From NCBI GenBank assembly GCA_964629475.1, contig CAZVQW010000023.1:1-41529 (forward strand): 41,529 nt of DNA. Reading direction: 5' to 3'. The stretch comes from SMWD01 sp964629475 (GTDB lineage: Bacteria > Pseudomonadota > Gammaproteobacteria > Steroidobacterales > GCA-2729495). Below, one piece after another: positions 24,403 to 33,051 of the stretch (the stretch's first letter is position 1; every line of letters begins with the position of its first letter). Both the position numbers and the translations under genes were made by a program. The notes beneath the pieces were generated by a model. That model searched no databases. It saw nothing but the letters and a program-made list of their open reading frames with translations, and was not told the origin of the DNA.

Positions 24403-24831
24403 GTGGTGACCGCCGGTAAACCTTCAATCGACGTAGCCGCAGGCGTTCTGACCGATGACCATGGCCGGGTTCTGATTGCGCAGCGGCCGGCCGGCAAGCA
24501 CCAGGCCGGATGGTGGGAGTTTCCCGGCGGTAAAATCAACGCAGCAGAATCTGCTTACGATGGTCTCGTGCGGGAACTTGCCGAAGAGCTCGGCATTACT
24601 GTCCACGCCGCCTGCGAATTGTTGAGCTATACCCACGAATACCCCGAACGCAGCGTGACGCTGCACGTGTTCGTTATCGAGCACTATTCTGGCCAACCGC
24701 ATGGCCTGGAGGATCAGGCACTGAGGTGGGAGCTGGTCGATGCGTTGATGGAAGCGGGGTTGTTACCGGCTGATATACCGATTGTCGAAGCATTGGGGGC
24801 AATGGGGCCGCATACTTCTCGCGTGACTTAG
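24403..24831 (+). CDS. mutT: MutT-type Nudix hydrolase
   Basis: A protein of 142 residues with a perfect Nudix box: G-x5-E-x7-REL-AEELGI, starting in EFPGGKINAAES. FPGGK directly before the box and its place after secA fit MutT, which removes 8-oxo-dGTP from the nucleotide pool and prevents AT to CG mutation. Three consecutive starts are possible (TTG 24400, GTG 24403, GTG 24406); none has a strong ribosome site. A C-terminal thiamine-monophosphate-synthase-like domain found in some MutT relatives is absent. It converges on zapD with 45 bp between them. Confidence 0.85.
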   Translation: MVTAGKPSIDVAAGVLTDDHGRVLIAQRPAGKHQAGWWEFPGGKINAAESAYDGLVRELAEELGITVHAACELLSYTHEYPERSVTLHVFVIEHYSGQPHGLEDQALRWELVDALMEAGLLPADIPIVEALGAMGPHTSRVT

Positions 24832-24876
24832 ATTTCAATTCCTGCAGGCAGAAAATTACTTCGTGGGCAGGCGTTA

Positions 24877-25698
24877 TCAGCAGATCGTCAGGTCGAAAGT
24901 GACGTCACCGATCATTTGTTTGGACTGTGGTGCAGATTCCGGCCAGTTCTTGAAGCGAATGCTGAAGCGGTGGCGGCCGCCGCTGATTTCGGGGAAACAG
25001 TTTGTGTCGGGTGGCAGTGCGATACGCACGAGGCCTGACGCTGCCGTACTGCGTTCCAGTGCATAGTGAAATACGCCGTTGATGGCCACATGCTGCTCTG
25101 CTCTACCCTTGCTCCTGAGCAGCCACAGTAACTCCGACACACTGTCGCATAGCGGTACCAGGTTTTTCATCCAGTTGCAGATGTCGGTGCGCCGCCTTCC
25201 GTATGGCTGTCTGAGCCAGTGACTGAATGCCGGCAAATCAAATTCGCAGGTGCCGCCGGGAATTGCGCTGCGATGCTTGATCGCATTCAGAAATTCACTT
25301 TCCCGCAGGTTGTTCAGGTACTGTGGACCGACCTCGACCAGACCCTTGCGCAGTTCGTGCAGGTTCTTCAGGATTCCGGCGATGCGCTTTTCATCGACAT
25401 CCGGTGAATCCCGGTAACGATCGAAGACGGTGCTCTGTCGCTCGACCTCCTTGAGCATGTCGCTGCGCATATCGCCGCGGCCCAGGACTGCCCCTATATC
25501 GAGCAGGTTGGCCACGGCACGGCGGCTGGCCCATTGCGATTCCCGCTCAATATTGAATCTGAGCTCCCTGTACAGCGCCTCGATGCGCAGGTAGGTCCGC
25601 ATGCGTTCACTCAATGGGTGCTCATAGCGCGCGGGCGCATCGGCTGATACCGATTCGGGTAGTTGTTCAGCAGGTTGGGCCATCGGGTCTCGGTGCAT
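24877..25698 (-). CDS. zapD: ZapD, FtsZ-bundling protein (DUF1342)
   Basis: A 273-residue cytoplasmic protein. YEHPLSERMRTYLRIE near residues 25-40 and IPGGTCEFDLPAF are the clear family motifs, followed by the FPEISGGRHRFSIRF region near the end. ZapD cross-links FtsZ filaments through the FtsZ C-terminal tail, and ftsZ is 7 kb away. ATG at 25698 or six codons later at 25683 could be the start. It lies downstream of coaE as in E. coli, but the small zinc protein gene yacG, which normally follows, is missing. Confidence 0.93.
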   Translation of the reverse strand: MHRDPMAQPAEQLPESVSADAPARYEHPLSERMRTYLRIEALYRELRFNIERESQWASRRAVANLLDIGAVLGRGDMRSDMLKEVERQSTVFDRYRDSPDVDEKRIAGILKNLHELRKGLVEVGPQYLNNLRESEFLNAIKHRSAIPGGTCEFDLPAFSHWLRQPYGRRRTDICNWMKNLVPLCDSVSELLWLLRSKGRAEQHVAINGVFHYALERSTAASGLVRIALPPDTNCFPEISGGRHRFSIRFKNWPESAPQSKQMIGDVTFDLTIC

Positions 25699-25766
25699 GA
25701 TTCGGAGCGTGACGTTTGACGTTATTCTGCGCTACCGCGCCCGTCGCCGCAAATAGGCAGCAGGAC

Positions 25767-25815
25767 GGGGTCATTTATTTAATTGGCGTCTGTCACCAAT
25801 TATATAAATGACCCC
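25767..25815. repeat. REP-like palindrome overlapping the coaE 3' end
   Basis: A 20-nt arm (25767-25786, starting GGGGTCATTTAT) pairs with 25796-25815 with a single mismatch, around the 9-nt loop CGTCTGTCA. The core TTGGCGTCTGTCACCAA resembles the GTGTCAGACACCAA cores at 34817 and 41414. The coaE stop codon (complement of 25800-25802) lies inside the right arm. Confidence 0.8.
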
Positions 25816-26453
25816 GATTTTGCTAATTTCAGGTACCCGGCGTGTAGCTTATCTACCTGATCGCGTGTCTGTTCCAGCGATCCGGTGTTATCGACGATAT
25901 CGTCAGCGGCGGCGAGGCGTTCGCGCCGGGTGGCCTGCGCCGCCAGTATTCGCTCAATGCGCTCCGGTGTTTCGTCGTCGCGGGCGAGCAGGCGGGCGCG
26001 TTGTTGCTGCTCGGTGCAGTCGACGGCGAGTATTCGGTCGACGAGGCTGTCAAAGCCGGTCTCGACGAGCAACGGCACGGCAAACAGCTGGTACGGGCCG
26101 CCTGCCTTGTCTGCCAGCTCAATCGACCGGGCACGAATCAGCGGATGCAAAATGGCCTCGAGGGCAAGTCGCTGGTCCGGGTCAGCGAAGATGAGATTGC
26201 GCAACCTGCGCCGGTCGAGGCTGCTGTCCGGGGACAGCAGGTCTGGGCCGAATGTATCGATAATGGCATCGAGGCCCGGCTGCCCGGGTTCAACGGCCTG
26301 GCGAGCGATGACATCGGTGTCGATTACAGGGACGTCGTGTTTGGCAAACATGTCGGCGACGGTGCTCTTGCCACTCGCTATCCCGCCCGTTAGCCCGATG
26401 CGCAGCTCACGCTTGCGGGGGGCGTCGATTGCCGGATTCATGGCCGAATCCAT
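25800..26453 (-). CDS. coaE: CoaE, dephospho-CoA kinase
   Basis: A 217-residue P-loop kinase for the last step of coenzyme A synthesis. The P-loop GGIASGKST is at 23-31; VIDTDVIARQAVEPG and AVPLLVETG are standard CoaE blocks. It follows pilD on the same strand after only 7 nt, the same linkage as in Pseudomonas. The start may be ATG 26453 or the ATG four codons later. The last five codons or so (GSFI and stop) are read from, or next to, a REP-like palindrome, so the C-terminus may have been altered by repeat insertion. Confidence 0.95.
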   Translation of the reverse strand: MDSAMNPAIDAPRKRELRIGLTGGIASGKSTVADMFAKHDVPVIDTDVIARQAVEPGQPGLDAIIDTFGPDLLSPDSSLDRRRLRNLIFADPDQRLALEAILHPLIRARSIELADKAGGPYQLFAVPLLVETGFDSLVDRILAVDCTEQQQRARLLARDDETPERIERILAAQATRRERLAAADDIVDNTGSLEQTRDQVDKLHAGYLKLAKSGSFI

Positions 26454-26460
26454 GTCCGGT

Positions 26461-27348
26461 CTACCGCAGCGGTCCGGCTGCTATCCCGCCACCGAGCCAG
26501 GCAGTCAGCAGTTCCGGCCCCCATAACAGCGCGATGAACCCGGCGATGGCCAGGTAGGGCCCGAACGGGATCGGTATCTGTCGATCGTGGCCACGGAAGA
26601 GGATCATGACGAGCGCGGAGATGAGGCCAACAGCTGCCGACAACAGAATGATAATCAGCAGCAATTGCCAGCCGAGCCACGCGCCCAGCGCGGCCAGCAG
26701 CTTGAAGTCGCCGTAGCCCATGCCCTCTTTTCCGGTGGCAAGCTTGAAGCCATGGTATACGCTCCACAGCGACAGATATCCTGCCATTGCGCCGACGATC
26801 GATGAGCGTGGGTCCGTAAATACCGGGCCTCCGTCTGCTCCGGTGATCAGGCTGAAGCCCAGCCCGATCCATAACAGCGGTAATGTAATTCTGTCGGGCA
26901 GCCATTGGCGGTCGAGATCAATCACAGTCAGTGCGATCAGCGTCCACGACAGGATCAGCGCACCGGCGCACGCCACAGAGAAGCCAAAACGCCACGCAAC
27001 GAGTACGGACACGATGCCGGTCAGCCCTTCGATGAGCGGATAGCGCAGCGGGATACCGACACCACAGTTAGCGCAGCGCCCGCGCAGGAACAGGTAACTC
27101 AGGATCGGGATGTTCTGATGCGCCTTGACCGGTGCGCCGCACTTTGGACAGGCTGAACCCGGTTGGATCAGGTTGAATGGTTCTTCTTCAGAGGTTGCCG
27201 GTGTCGCTTCCGGCGATGCATCCCGTGCCGTGAAGGCCCGATGCCAGTCTTGTTCCTCGCGATCCATCATGACCGGAACACGATAGATCACGACATTCAG
27301 GAAACTGCCGATGAGCAGACCGAGTATGCCGATGACAAAGTCGAACAC
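26461..27348 (-). CDS. pilD: PilD, prepilin peptidase and N-methyltransferase
   Basis: Inner-membrane aspartyl protease of 295 residues that cleaves and methylates type IV prepilins such as the PilA encoded at 30833. It has a first membrane helix with GSFLNVVIYRVP, a cytoplasmic loop with two zinc CXXC pairs (C67/C70 and C92/C95), and catalytic aspartates D144 (in VIDLD) and D214 (in GYGDFK). About seven further membrane segments follow. The gene is separated from pilC by a 148-bp inverted-repeat element and a short AT-rich gap. Confidence 0.96.
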   Translation of the reverse strand: MFDFVIGILGLLIGSFLNVVIYRVPVMMDREEQDWHRAFTARDASPEATPATSEEEPFNLIQPGSACPKCGAPVKAHQNIPILSYLFLRGRCANCGVGIPLRYPLIEGLTGIVSVLVAWRFGFSVACAGALILSWTLIALTVIDLDRQWLPDRITLPLLWIGLGFSLITGADGGPVFTDPRSSIVGAMAGYLSLWSVYHGFKLATGKEGMGYGDFKLLAALGAWLGWQLLLIIILLSAAVGLISALVMILFRGHDRQIPIPFGPYLAIAGFIALLWGPELLTAWLGGGIAAGPLR

Positions 27349-27418
27349 GATCGGATTTGATTGGAAGATTTCAGCGAAAATCGCTCAGTCTCCGTTAGGC
27401 AAATAATTGATACGCTGA

Positions 27419-27566
27419 CTAGCAGGCCGAGGAGAAAGTCTCAGGTGAGTGCAAGACAAGGCAAGGATCGCCGAAAAACCGGAGTGTACACGTTAGTACA
27501 TGAGGATTTTTCGGCGATCCTTAACGCAGGATTGTGCCGCCTGAGACTTTCTCCTCGGCCTGCTAG
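27419..27566. mobile_element. 148-bp nested inverted-repeat element (MITE-like)
   Basis: The outer arms are 27 nt and perfectly complementary (27419-27445 and 27540-27566), both ending in CTAG. An inner pair of 16 nt (27463-27478 and 27507-27522, AAGGATCGCCGAAAAA and complement) is also perfect, and TGTAC/GTACA closes the centre. The whole element can fold into one long hairpin. It encodes no protein. The pilC stop codon TAG is formed from the terminal CTAG (27563-27565). Size and structure suggest a non-autonomous miniature transposable element or a large REP-type palindrome; no transposase is in the window. Confidence 0.8.
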
Positions 27567-28780
27567 ATGACGGCGCCCATCTTGAAAATTGGCAAATACA
27601 TCGCGACCACCAGGCCGCCAACGAGTACGCCCAGGATCGCCATGATCATCGGTTCGAGCAGGCTGCTCATGTTATCGACCGCATTATCGACGTCTTCCTC
27701 GTAGAAGTCGGCAACCTTGCTCGACATCTCGTCGAGAGAGCCCGATTCTTCGCCAACCGCGATCATCTGAATGACCATGTTCGGAAACAATTCAACATTC
27801 TCCATCGCGCGTTGCAGTCGCTGGCCGGTGGATACTTCGTCGCGGATCTCCAGGGTGGCGTTTTCGAAGACGATATTACCGGTTGCGCCCGAGACGGACT
27901 CGAGTGCTTCGACAAGCGGTACGCCGGCGGCGAACATCGTCGACAGCGTACGCGCGAAACGGGCAATCGAAGCCTTTTCGAGAATGCCGCCGATGATCGG
28001 CAGCTTGAGCATGATCCGGTCCTGCGCCTCACGCATAGCCCGCGAACGCTTATACATCGCCAGGTAGCCGGTTACGCCACCGACGCCGGCGATTACCAGC
28101 AGCCAGCCCCGGTCGCGAACGAATTCGGACAGATCGATGACGATGCGGGTAAAGGCCGGCAGGTCCGCTCCGAAACCCTGGAACAGCGTCTCGAATTCCG
28201 GGATAACGAAAATCAGCAGGATGGTCGTGACGATCATCGCGACGACGACGACGGCCGCCGGGTAAGTCAAAGCCTTCTTGATCTTCTTCTTGATCGCCTC
28301 GGTCTTTTCCTTGTATGTCGCAATTTTGTCGAGCAATGTTTCCAATGCACCGGCCTGTTCGCCGGCCTCGACGAGATTGACGAACAGGTCATCGAAATGC
28401 AGCGGGTGCTTGGCCAGTGCCTCGGCCAATGCAGAGCCACCCTCGACATCCTGTTTGACGGCAAAGATGAGTTTTTGCATCGCCGGATTGTCGTGTCCGT
28501 TACCGACGATATCGAAGGCCTGGACGAGCGGGATACCGGCGGCCAGCATGGTGGCGAGCTGGCGGCTGAAAATCGCGATGTCCGCGGTCGTGACCTTGCC
28601 TTTCTTCTGAAACAGCACGGTCTGTTTTTTCACGCGCACCGGAACGACGCCCTGGCGGCGTAATTCCGCGCGCACAGCAGCCTCGTTTGCGGCCATCGTT
28701 TTGCCCTTGACGCGCTTGCCGCGGCTGTCAGTGCCTTCCCAGTTAAACGGCGCCTGGCCGACTGCTACAGACTGAGCCAT
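27563..28780 (-). CDS. pilC: PilC, inner-membrane platform protein of the type IV pilus
   Basis: A 405-residue polytopic protein with two T2SF repeats (about 68-191 and 271-393) and membrane helices at about 174-195, 225-243 and 376-398. Family motifs include ATMLAAGIPLVQAFDI and its counterpart STMFAAGVPLVEALESV, and VGEESGSLDEM. PilC couples the PilB motor to pilin assembly. It starts 38 nt downstream of pilB. The stop lies in the end of the inverted-repeat element, so the element sits right at the gene's 3' boundary; the ending KMGAVI looks complete for the family. Confidence 0.96.
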   Translation of the reverse strand: MAQSVAVGQAPFNWEGTDSRGKRVKGKTMAANEAAVRAELRRQGVVPVRVKKQTVLFQKKGKVTTADIAIFSRQLATMLAAGIPLVQAFDIVGNGHDNPAMQKLIFAVKQDVEGGSALAEALAKHPLHFDDLFVNLVEAGEQAGALETLLDKIATYKEKTEAIKKKIKKALTYPAAVVVVAMIVTTILLIFVIPEFETLFQGFGADLPAFTRIVIDLSEFVRDRGWLLVIAGVGGVTGYLAMYKRSRAMREAQDRIMLKLPIIGGILEKASIARFARTLSTMFAAGVPLVEALESVSGATGNIVFENATLEIRDEVSTGQRLQRAMENVELFPNMVIQMIAVGEESGSLDEMSSKVADFYEEDVDNAVDNMSSLLEPMIMAILGVLVGGLVVAMYLPIFKMGAVI

Positions 28781-28818
28781 ACTCTTAGCTTCCAGAAATT
28801 AAAAAAACAACACAACAA

Positions 28819-30537
<1,719 letters not shown>

Positions 30538-30758
30538 TGACTCCCCGTGCTCCTAAAAATAATCCATTCAATCAGGCGCATAGCCCAGACTGATGTGACA
30601 TAGTCTTACTGATTATGGACGCTTGACGCAATCGAATAAACCGGCAATTCAGGCATTTTCTCAAATCTGTCGTCGGTTTCGTGACCTGGTCGTCGAGGCG
30701 CGGCTGGTCTGTGCCGTGGGCGTTGGGCGTATGGGCGGGGTTTGAAGCCCATTGCCAC

Positions 30759-30791
30759 CAAAAAAAGAAAGGGGACCCGAAGGTCCCCTTT
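30759..30791 (-). terminator. Intrinsic terminator of pilA
   Basis: On the minus strand AAAGGGGACC pairs with GGTCCCCTTT around a 4-nt loop (30768-30791), followed by C and a run of T (30760-30766). It lies 42 bp after the pilA stop, so the abundant pilin message should end before pilB. Confidence 0.9.
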
Positions 30792-30832
30792 GTCTGTGCC
30801 TCCACCCTTGGGTGGATGCCATTAGCCCGCTA

Positions 30833-31342
30833 TTACAGGCGGCAGGCCGAAGGCAGGTACTTAGGCAGCATGCCGGCCGACGGTGCAGCATATTCCGCCG
30901 AGTTACCACCACCGGCGGTACCCAGCAGAGCTGTGCCAGCCGGAGCCGGGGCCGCGCCACAGCGCCAGACGACGCTGAGGTCAGCCGACTCGTAAGGCGT
31001 CAGGCTGAGTGTCTCACCGGCGACGGCCTGGTTGGCTTCGTTGCCATAGACGATCGTGATCGTGCCGTTGGTAATCAAGACTTGCGTCACGTAGTTACCG
31101 CTGGTATCGGTCGCCGCGGCCGTCATGCCGGCGTTCACACGTGCTTCCGGGGCTTCGCCGTCATTGGCAAATGATTCGGCAACCCTAGCCTTGGCCGAAG
31201 CAGCCAGCGTCAGGCCTTCGGAAATCTGGGCGCGGATCGTGTAATCCTGATAGGCCGGGATCGCGATCGCGGCGAGAATACCGATAATCGCGACAACGAT
31301 CATCAGTTCGATAAGAGTAAAACCTTGCTGAACCTTGTGCAT
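30833..31342 (-). CDS. pilA: PilA, major type IVa pilin
   Basis: A 169-residue prepilin. The short leader MHKVQQG is followed by FTLIELMIVVAIIGILAAIA; PilD should cut after G7 and methylate F8, and the E12 residue is the conserved Glu5 of the mature pilin. The N-terminal helix continues with AIPAYQDYTIRAQISEG, as in Pseudomonas-type pilins. C128 and C167 can form the C-terminal disulphide loop. AGGAG lies 7 nt before ATG 31342, and a consensus sigma54 promoter is upstream. It is a monocistronic unit with its own terminator. Confidence 0.97.
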   Translation of the reverse strand: MHKVQQGFTLIELMIVVAIIGILAAIAIPAYQDYTIRAQISEGLTLAASAKARVAESFANDGEAPEARVNAGMTAAATDTSGNYVTQVLITNGTITIVYGNEANQAVAGETLSLTPYESADLSVVWRCGAAPAPAGTALLGTAGGGNSAEYAAPSAGMLPKYLPSACRL

Positions 31343-31402
31343 AAAATGCTCCTGAACTAGCCGAAAAAAATCTGTGCGGCAATCCGCCAGTGGGTTTAAT
31401 AA

Positions 31403-31418
31403 AGCAAGGACCGTGCCA
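31403..31418 (-). promoter_or_regulatory. Sigma54 promoter of pilA
   Basis: The minus strand reads TGGCACGGTCCTTGCT, a full match to the -24/-12 consensus TGGCAC-N5-TTGCW. It lies about 60 bp before the pilA start. PilR, encoded next to it, is a sigma54 activator, and pilA is its known target in Pseudomonas. Confidence 0.93.
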
Positions 31419-31467
31419 AGATTGTTCGATAGATCTTAAGTAACTGAAAAATATAGTTAAAGCAATT

Positions 31468-31477
31468 TTGTCGACAA
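31468..31477 (-). promoter_or_regulatory. Candidate PilR site: TTGTCGACAA palindrome
   Basis: A perfect 10-bp palindrome containing TGTC on both strands lies about 50 bp upstream of the -24 element; another TGTCAC occurs on the minus strand near 31550. PilR in Pseudomonas binds TGTC-containing sites upstream of pilA. The assignment is inference from location and core. The remainder of 31343-31603 shows no gene. Confidence 0.35.
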
Positions 31478-31603
31478 CGGCTCACGCGGCTTCGGCGTAA
31501 CATAAGTCGTATCGCCTGTTTCGTCGAGCTGACGCCGAGGGTCAATAAGTGACAATTTTCGTCAGCCTGCTTGAGGGAACGGAGTCAGAATCCGTTCCAC
31601 ACC

Positions 31604-32989
31604 CTAATCAATACCGAGCTTTTGCATCCGGTAGCGCAGTGCGCGCAGGGTCAGGCCGAGATTTCTGGCGGCGGCCGTCTTGTTAAAGCGGGCCTCCTCG
31701 AGCGCCTTGATGATTGCATCGCGCTCGACGTTTTCCAGTCGGTCACCCAGCAGCACATCGTTTTCCGCGGTCGGTTTGCCTGCCCCGGCTGTTCCGGGTT
31801 CGGCTTCTGAACTGCCGGTCGGTGACGCAACCGCATTCGCCGGGCCATCCGAGTTGCGGATCTGGATGTCCGCAGCCGAGATCGGCGCGTCGCCGGACAA
31901 CGCGACCGCACGTTCCAGAATATTCTCCAGTTCCCGGACGTTGCCGGGGTAACCGTATGCCGAGAGCTTCTGATGTGCATCGGGGGTCAGTTGCGGTACC
32001 GATACATCGAGGTCGTGCGCCAGCCTGGCGAGCATATGCGTGGCAAGCACGTCGATATCCTCGATGCGATCCCGCAGCGGTGGTACCTGGAGTTCGATGA
32101 CATCGATCCGGTAGAATAGATCTTCGCGGAACTGGCCGGCCGCGACGAGTTCCCGCAGATCCTTGTGGGTGGCGCTCAGGATACGCACATCGACCGGGAT
32201 TTCCTCCGACGCACCGACCGGGCGCACGGATTTCTCCTGAATGACACGCAATAGCTTGACCTGCATGGCCAGCGGCAGGTCGGCGATTTCGTCCATGAAC
32301 AGCGTACCGCCCTCGGCGGTCTGAAACAGGCCCTTGTTGTCGCTGACGGCACCGGTAAAAGCACCTTTGAGATGGCCAAAAAATTCACTTTCCATTAATT
32401 CCGATGGTATGGCGCCGCAGTTTACCGGCACGAACGGACCCTCGGCCTGGGCACCTTTTTCATGAATCATGCGTGCGACGAGTTCCTTGCCCGTGCCTGA
32501 TTCGCCGGTGATATGCACGGGTGCGCGGCTGCGGGCGACCTTGTCAATTAACGCGAGTAAAGTGGTGATGACCGGCGAGTTGCCGAGCAGGCGTACCTTG
32601 CTCGTAGCGTCTTCATTGGTTCGCTGCAGTTTCAAGGCGCTGCCGATCAGTTTGCGCAGCGCCGTCAGGTCCAGTGGCTTGGAAATAAAGTCGAACGCAC
32701 CGAGTTTCAGTGCGCGCACTGCCGTCTCGACATTGCCATGCGCAGTGATGACGGCTACGGGCATCACGATTCCGTTGGTCTGCATCCAGTCGACGAGTTC
32801 CAGTCCGTCGCCGTCGGGCAGGCGCATATCCGTCAGGCACAGGTCGAATTCCGTGTCCCGGAGTTTGCTTTTGGCGCACGCAATATCGCCACAGGTCTCG
32901 GTATCGATCTGCATCCGGTCGAGCGTCAGCGCGAGTAATTCGCACAGGTCCGGTTCGTCGTCAATTACCAGTGCCAATGGTCGGCTCAT
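31604..32989 (-). CDS. pilR: PilR, NtrC-family response regulator for pilin expression
   Basis: A 461-residue sigma54 activator. The receiver domain (1-118) has acidic DDE at 10-12 and phosphoacceptor D54 in CLTDMRLPDG. The AAA+ domain has Walker A GESGTGKE at 162-169, the sigma54-contacting GAFTGA loop at 209-214 and Walker B LFMDE at 230-234. A Fis-type helix-turn-helix ends the protein (about 419-460, FNKTAAARNLGLTLRALRYR). The pilA promoter directly downstream is a consensus sigma54 site. Its ATG overlaps the stop of a 21-codon frame that begins at the pilS stop, so PilS and PilR are probably coupled. Confidence 0.95.
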   Translation of the reverse strand: MSRPLALVIDDEPDLCELLALTLDRMQIDTETCGDIACAKSKLRDTEFDLCLTDMRLPDGDGLELVDWMQTNGIVMPVAVITAHGNVETAVRALKLGAFDFISKPLDLTALRKLIGSALKLQRTNEDATSKVRLLGNSPVITTLLALIDKVARSRAPVHITGESGTGKELVARMIHEKGAQAEGPFVPVNCGAIPSELMESEFFGHLKGAFTGAVSDNKGLFQTAEGGTLFMDEIADLPLAMQVKLLRVIQEKSVRPVGASEEIPVDVRILSATHKDLRELVAAGQFREDLFYRIDVIELQVPPLRDRIEDIDVLATHMLARLAHDLDVSVPQLTPDAHQKLSAYGYPGNVRELENILERAVALSGDAPISAADIQIRNSDGPANAVASPTGSSEAEPGTAGAGKPTAENDVLLGDRLENVERDAIIKALEEARFNKTAAARNLGLTLRALRYRMQKLGID

Positions 32990-33051
32990 GCCAATGTCCC
33001 GGTCAGATTACTTTCTGTCATGCCAATTCCGATCATGCCAATTTTGATCAT
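32986..33051 (-). CDS. Possible 21-codon ORF bridging pilS and pilR
   Basis: On the minus strand ATG 33051 overlaps the pilS stop (ATGA), and the frame reads 21 codons to TGA 32986-32988, which overlaps the pilR ATG (ATGA again). The first part consists of 15-bp tandem units (33021-33035 and 33036-33050, 13 of 15 identical), giving a peptide that starts MIKIGMIGIGM. ATTGGCATGA appears three times, the last being the pilR start. It may work only as a coupling device. No protein family is recognisable, and it may have arisen by duplication of the pilR start site. Confidence 0.45.
   Translation of the reverse strand: MIKIGMIGIGMTESNLTGTLA

Noticed and set aside
27361..27570. Small protein gene spanning the inverted-repeat element
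   Set aside because: Its codons come from the two arms of the hairpin, and it overlaps the pilC stop; no start signal is visible.
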